A stretch of DNA of 21,888 nucleotides from Acidobacteriota bacterium (GTDB taxonomy: Bacteria > Acidobacteriota > UBA6911 > RPQK01 > JADFOI01): contig JAUXKG010000003.1 in NCBI GenBank assembly GCA_030624355.1, forward strand, positions 1-21,888, given 5' to 3'. The stretch's first letter is position 1; each line of letters starts with the position of its first letter. A program made the position numbers and the translations under genes. Positions 1 to 6,901 of the stretch are shown piece after piece. Under the pieces are notes generated by a model that saw only the letters and a list, made by a program, of their open reading frames with translations, was not told where the DNA came from and searched no databases.

Positions 1-1416
1 CAAAAACGCGTGTCCCTGCGTGACATCCAGGATGTCTTCAATATCCTCCAGTGCCCGGTCGAAATAACCGGCCGAGCGCGGCTCGGGAAAGGATGTGGGA
101 ACATAAAGAATGCTCTGCTCCGAAAAATTGAACTCTCCCGGCACAATGACCTCTCTGGGCTCAGGCACTCCCAGTCGCTCCTTGATGTACTCGAAGTTCC
201 TGTTGGTAGACAGGGTCGCTGAGGTCAATATGGTGGTGTCGGCTCGCTGGAACACCTTTTCCTGAAGAATCGGTGCCACATCGATGGGATTCGCGTGCAA
301 AAACACTCCCCGCCCCCGCTTCTGATACCAGTACACATCCTGACTTTGCTCGGGATCAAAGATATGTTCCAAGGTGCCGATCGCTTGTTCCAGACGCCGA
401 ACCAGCGAGTCCGTATCGGAGGGACGCTTTGTCTGTTTCATCAAGCGGTGATAGAGAACTTGCAAGGGCTGCAGAAGTCCCTGCATCCGGTCCAGAGATT
501 CGCTCCTCAAATCGACCGTCTCACCGTCGGGCCGCTGATAAAGATTTAATGAGTAGCGCCCGTCCGGTCCGGGAAAGAAGCTGAAGAAGGCCAGCAAGCC
601 TGTCTGGATTCGGGCGATTTGATCCCGCTCCGAATCTTCAAGAACTCTCTCCAGATCCCGGCACAGGTCCTCGACTTGATAGTTGCTGATCTGCCGACCA
701 AAGTAGGTCGCCACCGTATCCTCGACTTCATGACCTTCGTCCAGAACCAGTAGCGAGAAATCAGGCAGAACCCGACCGATTTCATCATTCTCCAAGGCCA
801 GATTTGCGAAAAAAAGCGCGTGGTTGACGATAATCAGATCCGACTCCAGCGCCTGCTGACGCATTCGCGTGATGTAGCACTCCTCGAAATAGGAGCACTT
901 CTGGCCGGTACAGTTCTCACTGCGGGCATCCAAATGGCTCCAGAGAGGATCGTCGTCCCGCATCCAGTTCAGTTCGGATCGGTCACCCGTTTCAGTCTGC
1001 TTCACCCATTCAGAAACCGTCTGCCATTCCTCCTGGACACCTTCAAAGGCCTTCGCTTCAGTGATTTCTTCCTGAAACCTCCTCAGACACAGATAATTCT
1101 GCCTCCCCTTCATGTAGGCAACCTTCAGATCGGGAAACAGATGTTCTTTGATAAAAGGAATGTCTTTGAAAAAGATCTGCTCCTGCAGATTCTTGGTGGC
1201 TGTGGAAACGATGGCTCGCCGATGGCTGAACAGCGCAGGAATCAGGTAGGCCAGTGTCTTGCCGGTTCCGGTTCCCGCTTCTACGCACAGGGGCTGGGCT
1301 GCCTGGATGGCCTCCAGCACAGCTTCCGCCATGATCTGCTGTGAGGCTCGGTACTCGTGATTGGGAAGTTTCTTCTCGAGAACACCCCCAGGGCCGAAAA
1401 TCTCCTCAAGGGTCAT
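1..1416 (-). CDS. DinG/YoaA-type Fe-S ATP-dependent DNA helicase (partial, 3' end outside window)
   Basis: The minus strand is open for 472 codons from an ATG at 1416 to the left edge, with no stop. It reads as an XPD-like superfamily 2 helicase, a family that unwinds DNA 5'-3' in repair. Walker A is EAGTGTGKT (K53), followed by STATKNLQEQ. Four cysteines (C110, C169, C174, C180) match the Fe-S cluster domain. VNHALFF precedes a DEGH Walker B box (D226-H229), and SATLS appears further on. The last visible residues (GHAFL) lead into a late helicase motif, so the C-terminal part of the second helicase domain is missing. The gene follows glyA by 28 nt. The frame is also open upstream to a GTG at 1455, overlapping the glyA end, which would add 13 residues; I prefer the ATG because AGGCAGGGA lies just before it. 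The family is certain; DinG versus YoaA or another member is not decided. Confidence 0.9.
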   Translation of the reverse strand, partial: MTLEEIFGPGGVLEKKLPNHEYRASQQIMAEAVLEAIQAAQPLCVEAGTGTGKTLAYLIPALFSHRRAIVSTATKNLQEQIFFKDIPFIKEHLFPDLKVAYMKGRQNYLCLRRFQEEITEAKAFEGVQEEWQTVSEWVKQTETGDRSELNWMRDDDPLWSHLDARSENCTGQKCSYFEECYITRMRQQALESDLIIVNHALFFANLALENDEIGRVLPDFSLLVLDEGHEVEDTVATYFGRQISNYQVEDLCRDLERVLEDSERDQIARIQTGLLAFFSFFPGPDGRYSLNLYQRPDGETVDLRSESLDRMQGLLQPLQVLYHRLMKQTKRPSDTDSLVRRLEQAIGTLEHIFDPEQSQDVYWYQKRGRGVFLHANPIDVAPILQEKVFQRADTTILTSATLSTNRNFEYIKERLGVPEPREVIVPGEFNFSEQSILYVPTSFPEPRSAGYFDRALEDIEDILDVTQGHAFL

Positions 1417-1444
1417 TCCCTGCCTGAGTGATTTCTTGGCCTGC

Positions 1445-2719
1445 TCAGCCGACACTGGACTGTGACATCGAGAGACGCTGAGCGTACAGGGGGAATCGAG
1501 CCGTCAAAGCCTTCACCTCTTCGAAGACCTCCTGCTGGAGTTGTGGATTGTCCACTTCGCGCAAAACCTTTCCTATCAACTCTCCGATTTTCTGCATTTC
1601 CGCTTCCTTCATTGTGCGCGTGGTCACGGCGGGAGTTCCGATTCGAATACCGCTGGTCACCAAGGGACGATGAGTATCAAAAGGAATAGCGTTCTTGTTG
1701 ACGGTGATGCCGGCCTTCTCCAACGCCTCTTCGGCTGTCTTTCCGGTGATCTCATTGGAAAAAACATCCACCAGAAAAACATGATTGTCAGTGCCTCCGG
1801 AAACGATCCGAAAGCCTTCCTCCTGAACTTTGGCCGCCAAGGCCCCGGCGTTGCGGATGATCTGTTCCTGATAGCGCTTGAAATCCGGAGACTGGGCCTC
1901 CTGCAGACAGACGGCCTTGGCGGCTATGATGTGGACCAGCGGCCCTCCCTGAATTCCCGGCATCACGATCCTGTCGAGTGCCTTTTGGTGCTCTTCCTTG
2001 CACAAAACCAGCCCGCCCCGCGGACCTCTCAGAGTCTTGTGGGTGGTGGTGGTGACGAAATCGGCATGCGGCACCGGACTGGGATGCAGTCCGACCGCCA
2101 CCATTCCCGCAATGTGCGCGATGTCGGCCATCAGATAAGCGTCGACCTGTCTGGCAATCTCCGCCAGGCGATCGAATTGAATAATGCGGCTGTAGGCGCT
2201 GGCGCCGCAGACGATCATTTTGGGTCTTTCCCGCTGGGCCACCTCGGCCACCGCATCGTAGTCAATTTGCTCGCTTTCACGGTCCACTCCGTAGGCCGAC
2301 ACCTGGTACAGCTTGCCCGAAAAATTCAGGGGATGGCCATGCGTCAGATGGCCTCCGTGGGCCAGATCCATTCCCAGAATCTTATCTCCCGGCTCGAGAA
2401 CCGCCATGTAGGCGGCCATGTTGGCCTGGCTCCCGGAATGGGGCTGCACGTTGGCGTGTTCGGCGTCAAAGATCTTCTTGGCCCGCTCGATGGCCAGATT
2501 CTCCGCCACATCCACGTGCTGGCAGCCTCCATAGTAGCGGCGGCCGGGATAACCTTCGGCATACTTGTTGGTGAAAACCGATCCCATCGCTTCCAGTACC
2601 GCCTCGCTGACGAAGTTTTCCGAAGCGATCAGTTCCAGCGTCTCGGCCTGCCGCCGGGTCTCCAGCACAATGGTTTCCGCAATTTCAGGATCCACTTCGT
2701 GCAACGGTCTGTCCATCAT
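1445..2719 (-). CDS. glyA: Serine hydroxymethyltransferase
   Basis: PLP-dependent cytosolic enzyme converting serine and tetrahydrofolate to glycine and methylene-tetrahydrofolate, the main source of one-carbon units. The protein (424 aa from this start, normal for the family) shows ELIASENF near the N-terminus, YPGRRYYGG, the HSGSQAN loop, DIAHIAG, and the PLP-lysine segment TTTTHKTLRGPRGG (K228). The frame can be opened by a TTG at 2725 that overlaps the rpiB stop as TTGA, but AAGGA at 2726-2730 sits 6 nt before the ATG at 2719, which is the better start. It lies 2 nt downstream of rpiB, so the two are very probably co-transcribed and translationally coupled, with the DinG-like helicase following. 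Identification is secure. Confidence 0.97.
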   Translation of the reverse strand: MMDRPLHEVDPEIAETIVLETRRQAETLELIASENFVSEAVLEAMGSVFTNKYAEGYPGRRYYGGCQHVDVAENLAIERAKKIFDAEHANVQPHSGSQANMAAYMAVLEPGDKILGMDLAHGGHLTHGHPLNFSGKLYQVSAYGVDRESEQIDYDAVAEVAQRERPKMIVCGASAYSRIIQFDRLAEIARQVDAYLMADIAHIAGMVAVGLHPSPVPHADFVTTTTHKTLRGPRGGLVLCKEEHQKALDRIVMPGIQGGPLVHIIAAKAVCLQEAQSPDFKRYQEQIIRNAGALAAKVQEEGFRIVSGGTDNHVFLVDVFSNEITGKTAEEALEKAGITVNKNAIPFDTHRPLVTSGIRIGTPAVTTRTMKEAEMQKIGELIGKVLREVDNPQLQQEVFEEVKALTARFPLYAQRLSMSQSSVG

Positions 2720-2721
2720 GG

Positions 2722-3165
2722 TCAATCCTTATTCTCCAAGCCCTTGATTTTATCCAGTCGTCGTTGGTGACGCCCACCATCGAAATCGGTCTGCAGCCAC
2801 TCTCGCACGATGTTCAAAGCCACTTCCGGCTCCAGCACCCTGGATCCCAGTGCCAGGACGTTGGAATCGTTGTGCAGCCGACTCATCTGAGCGGTTTCCA
2901 GATTGTGACACAAGGCGGCCCGCACTCCCTCAAATTTGTTGGCCACAATCGACATTCCGATGCCGGTACCACAAATCAGAATTCCCTTCTCGACCGTGCC
3001 TTCCGAAACCGCCCGGGCGACTCGAGCGGCGAAATCAGGGTAGTCGACGGACTCCTCACTGAAGGCCCCTTCATCACTCACTTCATGAGAGGTCTCTTCC
3101 AACAATCGTTTGACCTTTTCTTTGAGATCGAAGCCGGCGTGATCGCAACCGATCGAGATTTCCAT
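2722..3165 (-). CDS. rpiB: Ribose-5-phosphate isomerase B (RpiB/LacAB family)
   Basis: Interconverts ribose-5-phosphate and ribulose-5-phosphate in the pentose phosphate pathway. The 147-aa protein has the family N-terminus IGCDHAGF (D8, H9), the active-site segment ILICGTGIGMSI with C65 and T67, and RLHNDSNVLALG with H98, all at the positions expected for RpiB rather than a LacA/LacB subunit. A longer ATG at 3195 is open in frame, but it would add ten residues absent from the family and lies inside the candidate -10 box, so the ATG at 3165 is chosen. No strong Shine-Dalgarno is visible. It is the first gene of the minus-strand operon with glyA; the TGA stop is 2 nt before the glyA ATG. The C-terminal tail (about residues 130-147) is basic then acidic and looks ordinary. 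Confidence 0.93.
   Translation of the reverse strand: MEISIGCDHAGFDLKEKVKRLLEETSHEVSDEGAFSEESVDYPDFAARVARAVSEGTVEKGILICGTGIGMSIVANKFEGVRAALCHNLETAQMSRLHNDSNVLALGSRVLEPEVALNIVREWLQTDFDGGRHQRRLDKIKGLENKD
2726..2730 (-). promoter_or_regulatory. Ribosome binding site deciding the glyA start
   Basis: AAGGA on the minus strand, inside the last codons of rpiB, 6 nt before the glyA ATG at 2719. It favours that ATG over the TTG at 2725, which would touch the site. Confidence 0.6.
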
Positions 3166-3193
3166 TTGGCACTCGTGCGTGGCAACAGCGGGC

Positions 3194-3223
3194 ATGGTAG
3201 CCCACTTGACTCGACGCGGTCAA
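3194..3223 (-). promoter_or_regulatory. Candidate sigma-70-type promoter for rpiB-glyA-helicase
   Basis: On the minus strand TTGACC (3223-3218) is followed after 18 nt by TACCAT (3199-3194), a fair -35/-10 pair. Transcription would start near 3187, giving about 22 nt of leader before the rpiB ATG at 3165. It lies in the only gap between the divergent rpiB and proS, so some promoter must be here or upstream inside proS. Confidence 0.4.
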
Positions 3224-3234
3224 ACGGATAAAAG
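3206..3234 (+). promoter_or_regulatory. Candidate sigma-70-type promoter for proS
   Basis: TTGACT (3206-3211), 17-nt spacer, TAAAAG (3229-3234). The expected start near 3241 lies only about 7 nt before the proS ATG at 3248, so the mRNA would be almost leaderless, in line with the lack of a clear ribosome binding site. Its -35 forms an inverted repeat with the -35 of the opposing rpiB promoter (TTGAC, 8 nt, GTCAA). Confidence 0.4.
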
Positions 3235-3247
3235 TACCCACCGCGCC

Positions 3248-4951
3248 ATGCGCTGGTCTAAGTTCTTCATCCCAACACTCAGGGAGGTTCCCGCTGACGC
3301 GGAGGTCCCTTCGCACCAACTGCTCCTGCGTGCCGGCTTCATTCGCCAGGTGGGAGCGGGGATCTACGCCTATCTGCCACTGGCCCAGCGCACCATGCAA
3401 AAGATCGAGCAAATTATCCGCCAGGAGATGGATCAGATTGGGGCTCAGGAATTCTATCTGCCCGCCCTGCACCCGGCCGAGTTGTGGCAGGAGAGCGGCC
3501 GTTGGGAAACCATGGGGGACACCATGTTTCGGTTGCAGGACCGGACGGGTCGGGAGATGTGCCTGGGGATGACCCACGAGGAAGTCTTCACCTCCATCGC
3601 ACGCAATGAGCTCCGCTCCTATCGGGATCTTCCCCAAATCTGGTATCAGATCCAGATCAAGTTTCGAGACGAACCTCGGCCCAAGTCGGGTCTGCTCAGG
3701 GTTCGACAGTTTGCCATGAAGGATTCCTACAGCTTTGATCTGGATTCCGGCGGATTGGATTCCAGCTACCGGCTTCACGACCTGGCCTATCGAAAAATCT
3801 TTGATCGATGCGGGCTCCGCTACATGGTTGTGGAAGCCGAATCGGGAACCATGGGAGGCAGCGAATCACAGGAGTTCATGGTGGAAAGTGAAGCCGTAGA
3901 AGACAGGGTGGTGACCTGTGAATGCGGCTACGCAGCCAACCTGGACCTGGCTCTTGCCCAGGTCCCCGAAGTCAGCGACGAAGAGGGTGAATTCTCCCCC
4001 GAAGAGATCCACACGCCGGGCCAAAAGACCATTCAAGAGGTTTCCCGCTATTTGAAGATTCCCGAAAACCAGCAGCTGAAGTCTCTGGTTTACATGGTAC
4101 AGGACCGGCATCACCTCATCCTGCTGCGGGGAGATCACCAACTCAATGAGGTGCGACTGCAGCGCACCCTGGGCACCGAGCAGTTGCGACCGGCCACCCC
4201 GGAGGAAATCCGTGACCTTTTCGGGGCCGATCCGGGAAGCCTGGGCCCGGTTGGAGTCAAAGAGATCCCGATACTGGCCGACACGGCACTGCGGGCAAGA
4301 CGGAACCTGGTGTGCGGTGCTAACAAGGATGACTATCATCTCAAGCACGTCACTCCCGAAAAGGACTTCAAGTCCACCTACCACGATCTTCGGCAGGTGG
4401 AGCAGGGAGATGCCTGTCTGCGCTGTGGAAAGCCGCTGCGCATCGCCAAGGCCCTGGAGGTCGGACACATCTTCAAACTCGGCTACAAGTACAGTGAGGC
4501 CATGGGAGCCACGGTGCTGAACCAGGAAGGCCAGGAAACTCCGATCATCATGGGCAGCTACGGCATCGGTTTGGAGAGGGTCATGGTATCGGCCGTGGAA
4601 CTCTACCACGACGACCTGGGCATGGTGTGGCCTCGAAGTATTTCCCCTTTCCAGGTTCTCATCACGCTGCTGCGCCCCGATGATGACCCACAGCGGGAAG
4701 CGGCTGAAGCCTACCAGCGGGAACTGACCGGGCAGGGCATAGACTGTTTGCTGGACGATCGTGACGAGCGACCGGGAGTCAAGTTCAAGGATGCCGAGCT
4801 GATCGGAATTCCGGTGCGGATCACGATCGGAAAAAAATTCAGTCAGGGAACCATCGAGTTGTTCTCCCGCAGGGACAAGTCCCTGGAGGAAGTTTCCCTG
4901 GAATCCGCCATCCAGCGCACCGTGGCCCTGCTGGAATCCTACCCACTCTAG
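3248..4951 (+). CDS. proS: Prolyl-tRNA synthetase, bacterial type with editing domain
   Basis: Class II aminoacyl-tRNA synthetase that charges tRNA-Pro. The 567-aa length and the N-terminus MRWSKFFIPTLREVPADAEV are typical of the long bacterial form. Motif 2 is FRDEPRPKSGLLR (about 139-151) with RQFAMKDSYSF after it, and motif 3 is GSYGIGLERVM (436-446). Between them, about residues 225-400, lies the YbaK-like insertion that hydrolyses mischarged Ala-tRNA-Pro. It is bounded by CEC (224-226) and CLRC (390-393), a possible metal-binding pair. The anticodon-binding domain starts near 468 and the protein ends normally. The frame is open back to an ATG at 3179, but those 23 extra residues are not family-like and would overlap the divergent promoters. 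It is transcribed alone; an inverted repeat starts 1 nt after its TAG. Confidence 0.97.
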   Translation: MRWSKFFIPTLREVPADAEVPSHQLLLRAGFIRQVGAGIYAYLPLAQRTMQKIEQIIRQEMDQIGAQEFYLPALHPAELWQESGRWETMGDTMFRLQDRTGREMCLGMTHEEVFTSIARNELRSYRDLPQIWYQIQIKFRDEPRPKSGLLRVRQFAMKDSYSFDLDSGGLDSSYRLHDLAYRKIFDRCGLRYMVVEAESGTMGGSESQEFMVESEAVEDRVVTCECGYAANLDLALAQVPEVSDEEGEFSPEEIHTPGQKTIQEVSRYLKIPENQQLKSLVYMVQDRHHLILLRGDHQLNEVRLQRTLGTEQLRPATPEEIRDLFGADPGSLGPVGVKEIPILADTALRARRNLVCGANKDDYHLKHVTPEKDFKSTYHDLRQVEQGDACLRCGKPLRIAKALEVGHIFKLGYKYSEAMGATVLNQEGQETPIIMGSYGIGLERVMVSAVELYHDDLGMVWPRSISPFQVLITLLRPDDDPQREAAEAYQRELTGQGIDCLLDDRDERPGVKFKDAELIGIPVRITIGKKFSQGTIELFSRRDKSLEEVSLESAIQRTVALLESYPL

Positions 4952-5009
4952 CATTTTCGATTGACGATTTTCGAATGCTCGAATACATCACAATCGTCAA
5001 TTGAAAATG
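4952..5009. repeat. 18-bp inverted repeat with nested 5-bp repeat after proS
   Basis: Left arm 4952-4969 (CATTTTCGATTGACGATT) pairs with right arm 4992-5009 (AATCGTCAATTGAAAATG) over 18 bp with one G-T wobble. The 22-nt loop contains a second stem, TTCGA (4970-4974) and TCGAA (4979-4983). It starts directly after the proS stop. It could end transcription as a large hairpin or be a copy of a dispersed palindromic intergenic repeat. No T-run follows the right arm, so a classical intrinsic terminator is not supported. Confidence 0.8.
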
Positions 5010-5204
5010 GACTAAAGACTGACCTTTGTGCCCATCAAAACCGACCGGCCATCCGATTCAGCAAGGAAAGCCGAATTTTTGCCATTCCCCCCTTTTTTCC
5101 CTCAATTCAGGGTGACGTGTCTTCGTAAATCTGAATATTCACCTTTTGTTCACCATTCTAGCCCAAACTCCTGTCCATTTTCTTGGAAAAGGCCCTTTTT
5201 ACTC
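5010..5204. other. Gene-free stretch between proS repeat and mraZ promoter
   Basis: No convincing gene. A 68-codon frame (5028-5234) is low-complexity in composition and overlaps the promoter. Small symmetric elements are present: the palindrome TGAATATTCA (5132-5141); TTCACC repeated with 11-bp spacing (5138-5143 and 5149-5154); and AAAAGG-C-CCTTTT (5187-5199) just upstream of the -35 box. A pyrimidine-rich run lies around 5085-5105. These may be regulator sites for the division cluster, but none matches a site I can name. Confidence 0.5.
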
Positions 5205-5232
5205 TTGACATTGGTCTATTTTGGAGCAAAAT
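5205..5232 (+). promoter_or_regulatory. Promoter of the division/cell wall cluster (PmraZ)
   Basis: A perfect TTGACA (5205-5210), 16-nt spacer, and CAAAAT (5227-5232; 4 of 6 to consensus). Transcription would begin near 5239, giving a leader of about 50 nt to the mraZ ATG at 5289. It is the only strong promoter-like sequence seen in the gap, and the downstream genes are almost gapless, so it probably drives much of the cluster. Confidence 0.65.
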
Positions 5233-5260
5233 AGACTGCATAGGTCCAAACAGGACTTAC
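5211..5260 (+). promoter_or_regulatory. Five 10-bp-phased GG units, candidate MraZ operator
   Basis: Split into decamers from 5211 the sequence reads TTGGTCTATT, TTGGAGCAAA, ATAGACTGCA, TAGGTCCAAA, CAGGACTTAC. Positions 3-4 are GG in four of five (AG in the middle one) and position 5 is A or T in all. The decamers on either side (5201, 5261) lack the GG. MraZ proteins are known to bind tandem short G-rich repeats at helical-turn spacing upstream of their own gene (TGGGN with 5-nt gaps in E. coli). The array covers the promoter spacer, the -10 and the first transcribed bases, where binding would repress. Assignment to MraZ is inference. Confidence 0.5.
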
Positions 5261-5288
5261 TGTCTTTACGAAACGGAGACATTGAGCC

Positions 5289-5729
5289 ATGCTGCGGGGC
5301 AATTTCCCAACCAAAGTGGATGGACAGGGGCGGATCAAGCTCCCGACCGCTTTGCGAAAGCGTATCGAAGAACTGTACGGGCTCCAGATGTTCGTCACCA
5401 GTGTCACGGGAAAGAACGCTCTCATCTATCCCATGGAGGAATGGGAAGAAATCGAGGCCAAGCTCCTGGAGCCTCCCAAGCTGCTTCCCGAGAAGGTGAA
5501 GTTCCTGCGTAATGCCGCCTATTACGGACAAGTCTCTTCGATGGACAAACAAGGAAGAGTGTCCATCCACCCTCTGCTGCGCGAGGCCGCACAGATTGAC
5601 GGCGAAGTCGCCGTCATGGGCTATCTCAACTACCTGCAGGTGTGGAACAAAGATCGATTCCAGGAACTTCTGGAATCCGATCCTTACACCGACAACGATG
5701 CGGCAGCCTTGGCTGAGCTAGGCATGTAA
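5289..5729 (+). CDS. mraZ: Transcriptional regulator MraZ
   Basis: DNA-binding protein of the AbrB/SpoVT swapped-hairpin superfamily, usually the first gene of the division cluster and a regulator of it. The 146-aa product shows both family half-sites: VDGQGRIKLP (10-19) and MDKQGRVSIHP (about 84-94), each the D-x-x-G-R turn of one swapped-hairpin repeat. Length is normal. GGAG at 5275-5278 precedes the ATG by 10 nt. The stop overlaps the next start as TAATG. The phased repeats over its own promoter suggest autoregulation. The C-terminus (SDPYTDNDAAALAELGM) is acidic and poorly conserved in type. Confidence 0.95.
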   Translation: MLRGNFPTKVDGQGRIKLPTALRKRIEELYGLQMFVTSVTGKNALIYPMEEWEEIEAKLLEPPKLLPEKVKFLRNAAYYGQVSSMDKQGRVSIHPLLREAAQIDGEVAVMGYLNYLQVWNKDRFQELLESDPYTDNDAAALAELGM

Positions 5730-6901
5730 TGGAGATGATCGAAACGATCGTGGATCACGTTCCTGTCCTGACACAACAGGTTCTGGAGGCCCTGAGAGTC
5801 AGGGAGGGGGGGACCTACGTCGATTGCACATTGGGATTCGGGGGACACGCCAAAGAGATCCTCTCTCAACTCCGGGGCAGGGGGCAGCTACTGGCCTTCG
5901 ACCGGGATCGGGAGACGCTCGAGCAGACCCGACAACGTCTGGCTGCTGATTTCGATAACTTTCAGGCCTTTCACGAAAACTACAAGAACCTGCCCATTGT
6001 GCTGCGCCACCTGCAGATTCCTCAACTGGACGGATGTCTCCTGGATCTGGGGGTTTCCTCCATTCAGCTGGACTCCCCGGACAGGGGCTTTAGCTTTCGA
6101 TTGGAAGGCCCGCTCGACATGCGAATGGATCTTCAACAACAGACCACAGCGGCTGATCTGGTCAACGAACTGCCGGAAGACAGTCTGGTCGAGCTCTTTC
6201 GCAAGTACGGCGAAGAGAGGTCGGCACGCAGGATCGCCGCGGCCGTCATAGAGCGTCGCAGGAGGTCACGTTTTCAGACCACGACCGATCTGGCTGAGCT
6301 GGTCGAGCAGGTGAAGGGACCGGGTTCCGGTCGCCTCCATCCCGCCACACGGGTCTTCCAGGCCCTTCGCATCGAGGTGAATCAGGAGCTGGCCGGTCTG
6401 GACGAATTTCTCAAAGAGACCGTGTCCCTGCTGGCTCCAGGGGGACGGCTGGCGGTTATTTCCTTCCACAGCCTGGAAGATCGGATCGTCAAGAGGGTGT
6501 TCCAGATGGAAGCCGGCAAATGCATCTGTTTCCGACCCGTGGAACTGTGCACCTGCCCCAGGAAACAGACGGTTGAGGTCCTCACAAAAAAACCCATCCG
6601 GCCCAGCCAGACCGAGGTCTTGAAAAACCGGCGGGCTCGAAGCGCCAAGCTGCGGGCCATTGAGAAAAAGGGGGAACAGGAGTCCGACCGGAAAAATCCG
6701 GCCTTCGAGCTGGAAACGCTGGATCCTGAAACGGGATGGAGCACAAGCGCCCCCGTCCCACTGGACCCCCAGCAGAGGTTCGAAGCCACCCGGATGGAAC
6801 TTGAAAGCTGGATTCATTCACGGCTCACTCACTATGAGCTGAGACCCAGAATTGGAAACAAGGGAGTCACTCCATGGTCGACTTTTTTCAGCAACAACTA
6901 A
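5729..6901 (+). CDS. rsmH: 16S rRNA (cytosine-1402-N4)-methyltransferase with C-terminal extension
   Basis: SAM-dependent methyltransferase (MraW) that modifies C1402 in the decoding site of 16S rRNA. HVPVLTQQVLEAL opens the protein, the SAM loop is VDCTLGFGGHA (31-41), and DGCLLDLGVSS (101-111), RTHPATRVFQ-like LHPATRVFQALRIEVN (203-218) and SFHSLEDRIVK (245-255) follow. C265, C267, C274 and C276 form the CxC-CxC pair often seen in the family. The normal end is near RRARSAKLRAIEK (about 313); here the frame continues to 390 aa, adding about 77 polar, Trp-containing residues with no domain I recognise. The last 28 nt overlap ftsL. The start overlaps the mraZ stop (TAATG); an ATG two codons later is also possible. 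Confidence 0.95.
   Translation: MEMIETIVDHVPVLTQQVLEALRVREGGTYVDCTLGFGGHAKEILSQLRGRGQLLAFDRDRETLEQTRQRLAADFDNFQAFHENYKNLPIVLRHLQIPQLDGCLLDLGVSSIQLDSPDRGFSFRLEGPLDMRMDLQQQTTAADLVNELPEDSLVELFRKYGEERSARRIAAAVIERRRRSRFQTTTDLAELVEQVKGPGSGRLHPATRVFQALRIEVNQELAGLDEFLKETVSLLAPGGRLAVISFHSLEDRIVKRVFQMEAGKCICFRPVELCTCPRKQTVEVLTKKPIRPSQTEVLKNRRARSAKLRAIEKKGEQESDRKNPAFELETLDPETGWSTSAPVPLDPQQRFEATRMELESWIHSRLTHYELRPRIGNKGVTPWSTFFSNN
6861..6866 (+). promoter_or_regulatory. Ribosome binding site of ftsL inside rsmH
   Basis: AGGGAG, 7 nt before the ATG at 6874. It supports an ftsL start that overlaps the extended rsmH reading frame. Confidence 0.65.

Noticed and set aside
820..1344. Plus-strand open frame (174 codons) in the left part
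   Set aside because: Lies opposite the conserved motif I and Fe-S region of the helicase; no family resemblance.
1541..2770. Long plus-strand open frame (409 codons) opposite glyA
   Set aside because: It is the mirror of a perfectly conserved glyA; the product has no recognisable motif and is His/Gly/Arg-rich in the way of antisense frames in GC-rich genes.
3866..4954. Minus-strand open frame (362 codons) opposite proS
   Set aside because: Antisense shadow of a clear prolyl-tRNA synthetase with no motifs or ribosome binding site.
4952..5009. Inverted repeat as a classical rho-independent terminator of proS
   Set aside because: The stem is AT-rich, the loop is long and no T-run follows the right arm.
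5028..5234. Small open frame in the proS-mraZ gap
   Set aside because: Runs through the promoter and repeat array, Pro/Ser/Phe-rich, no ribosome binding site or homology that I recognise.
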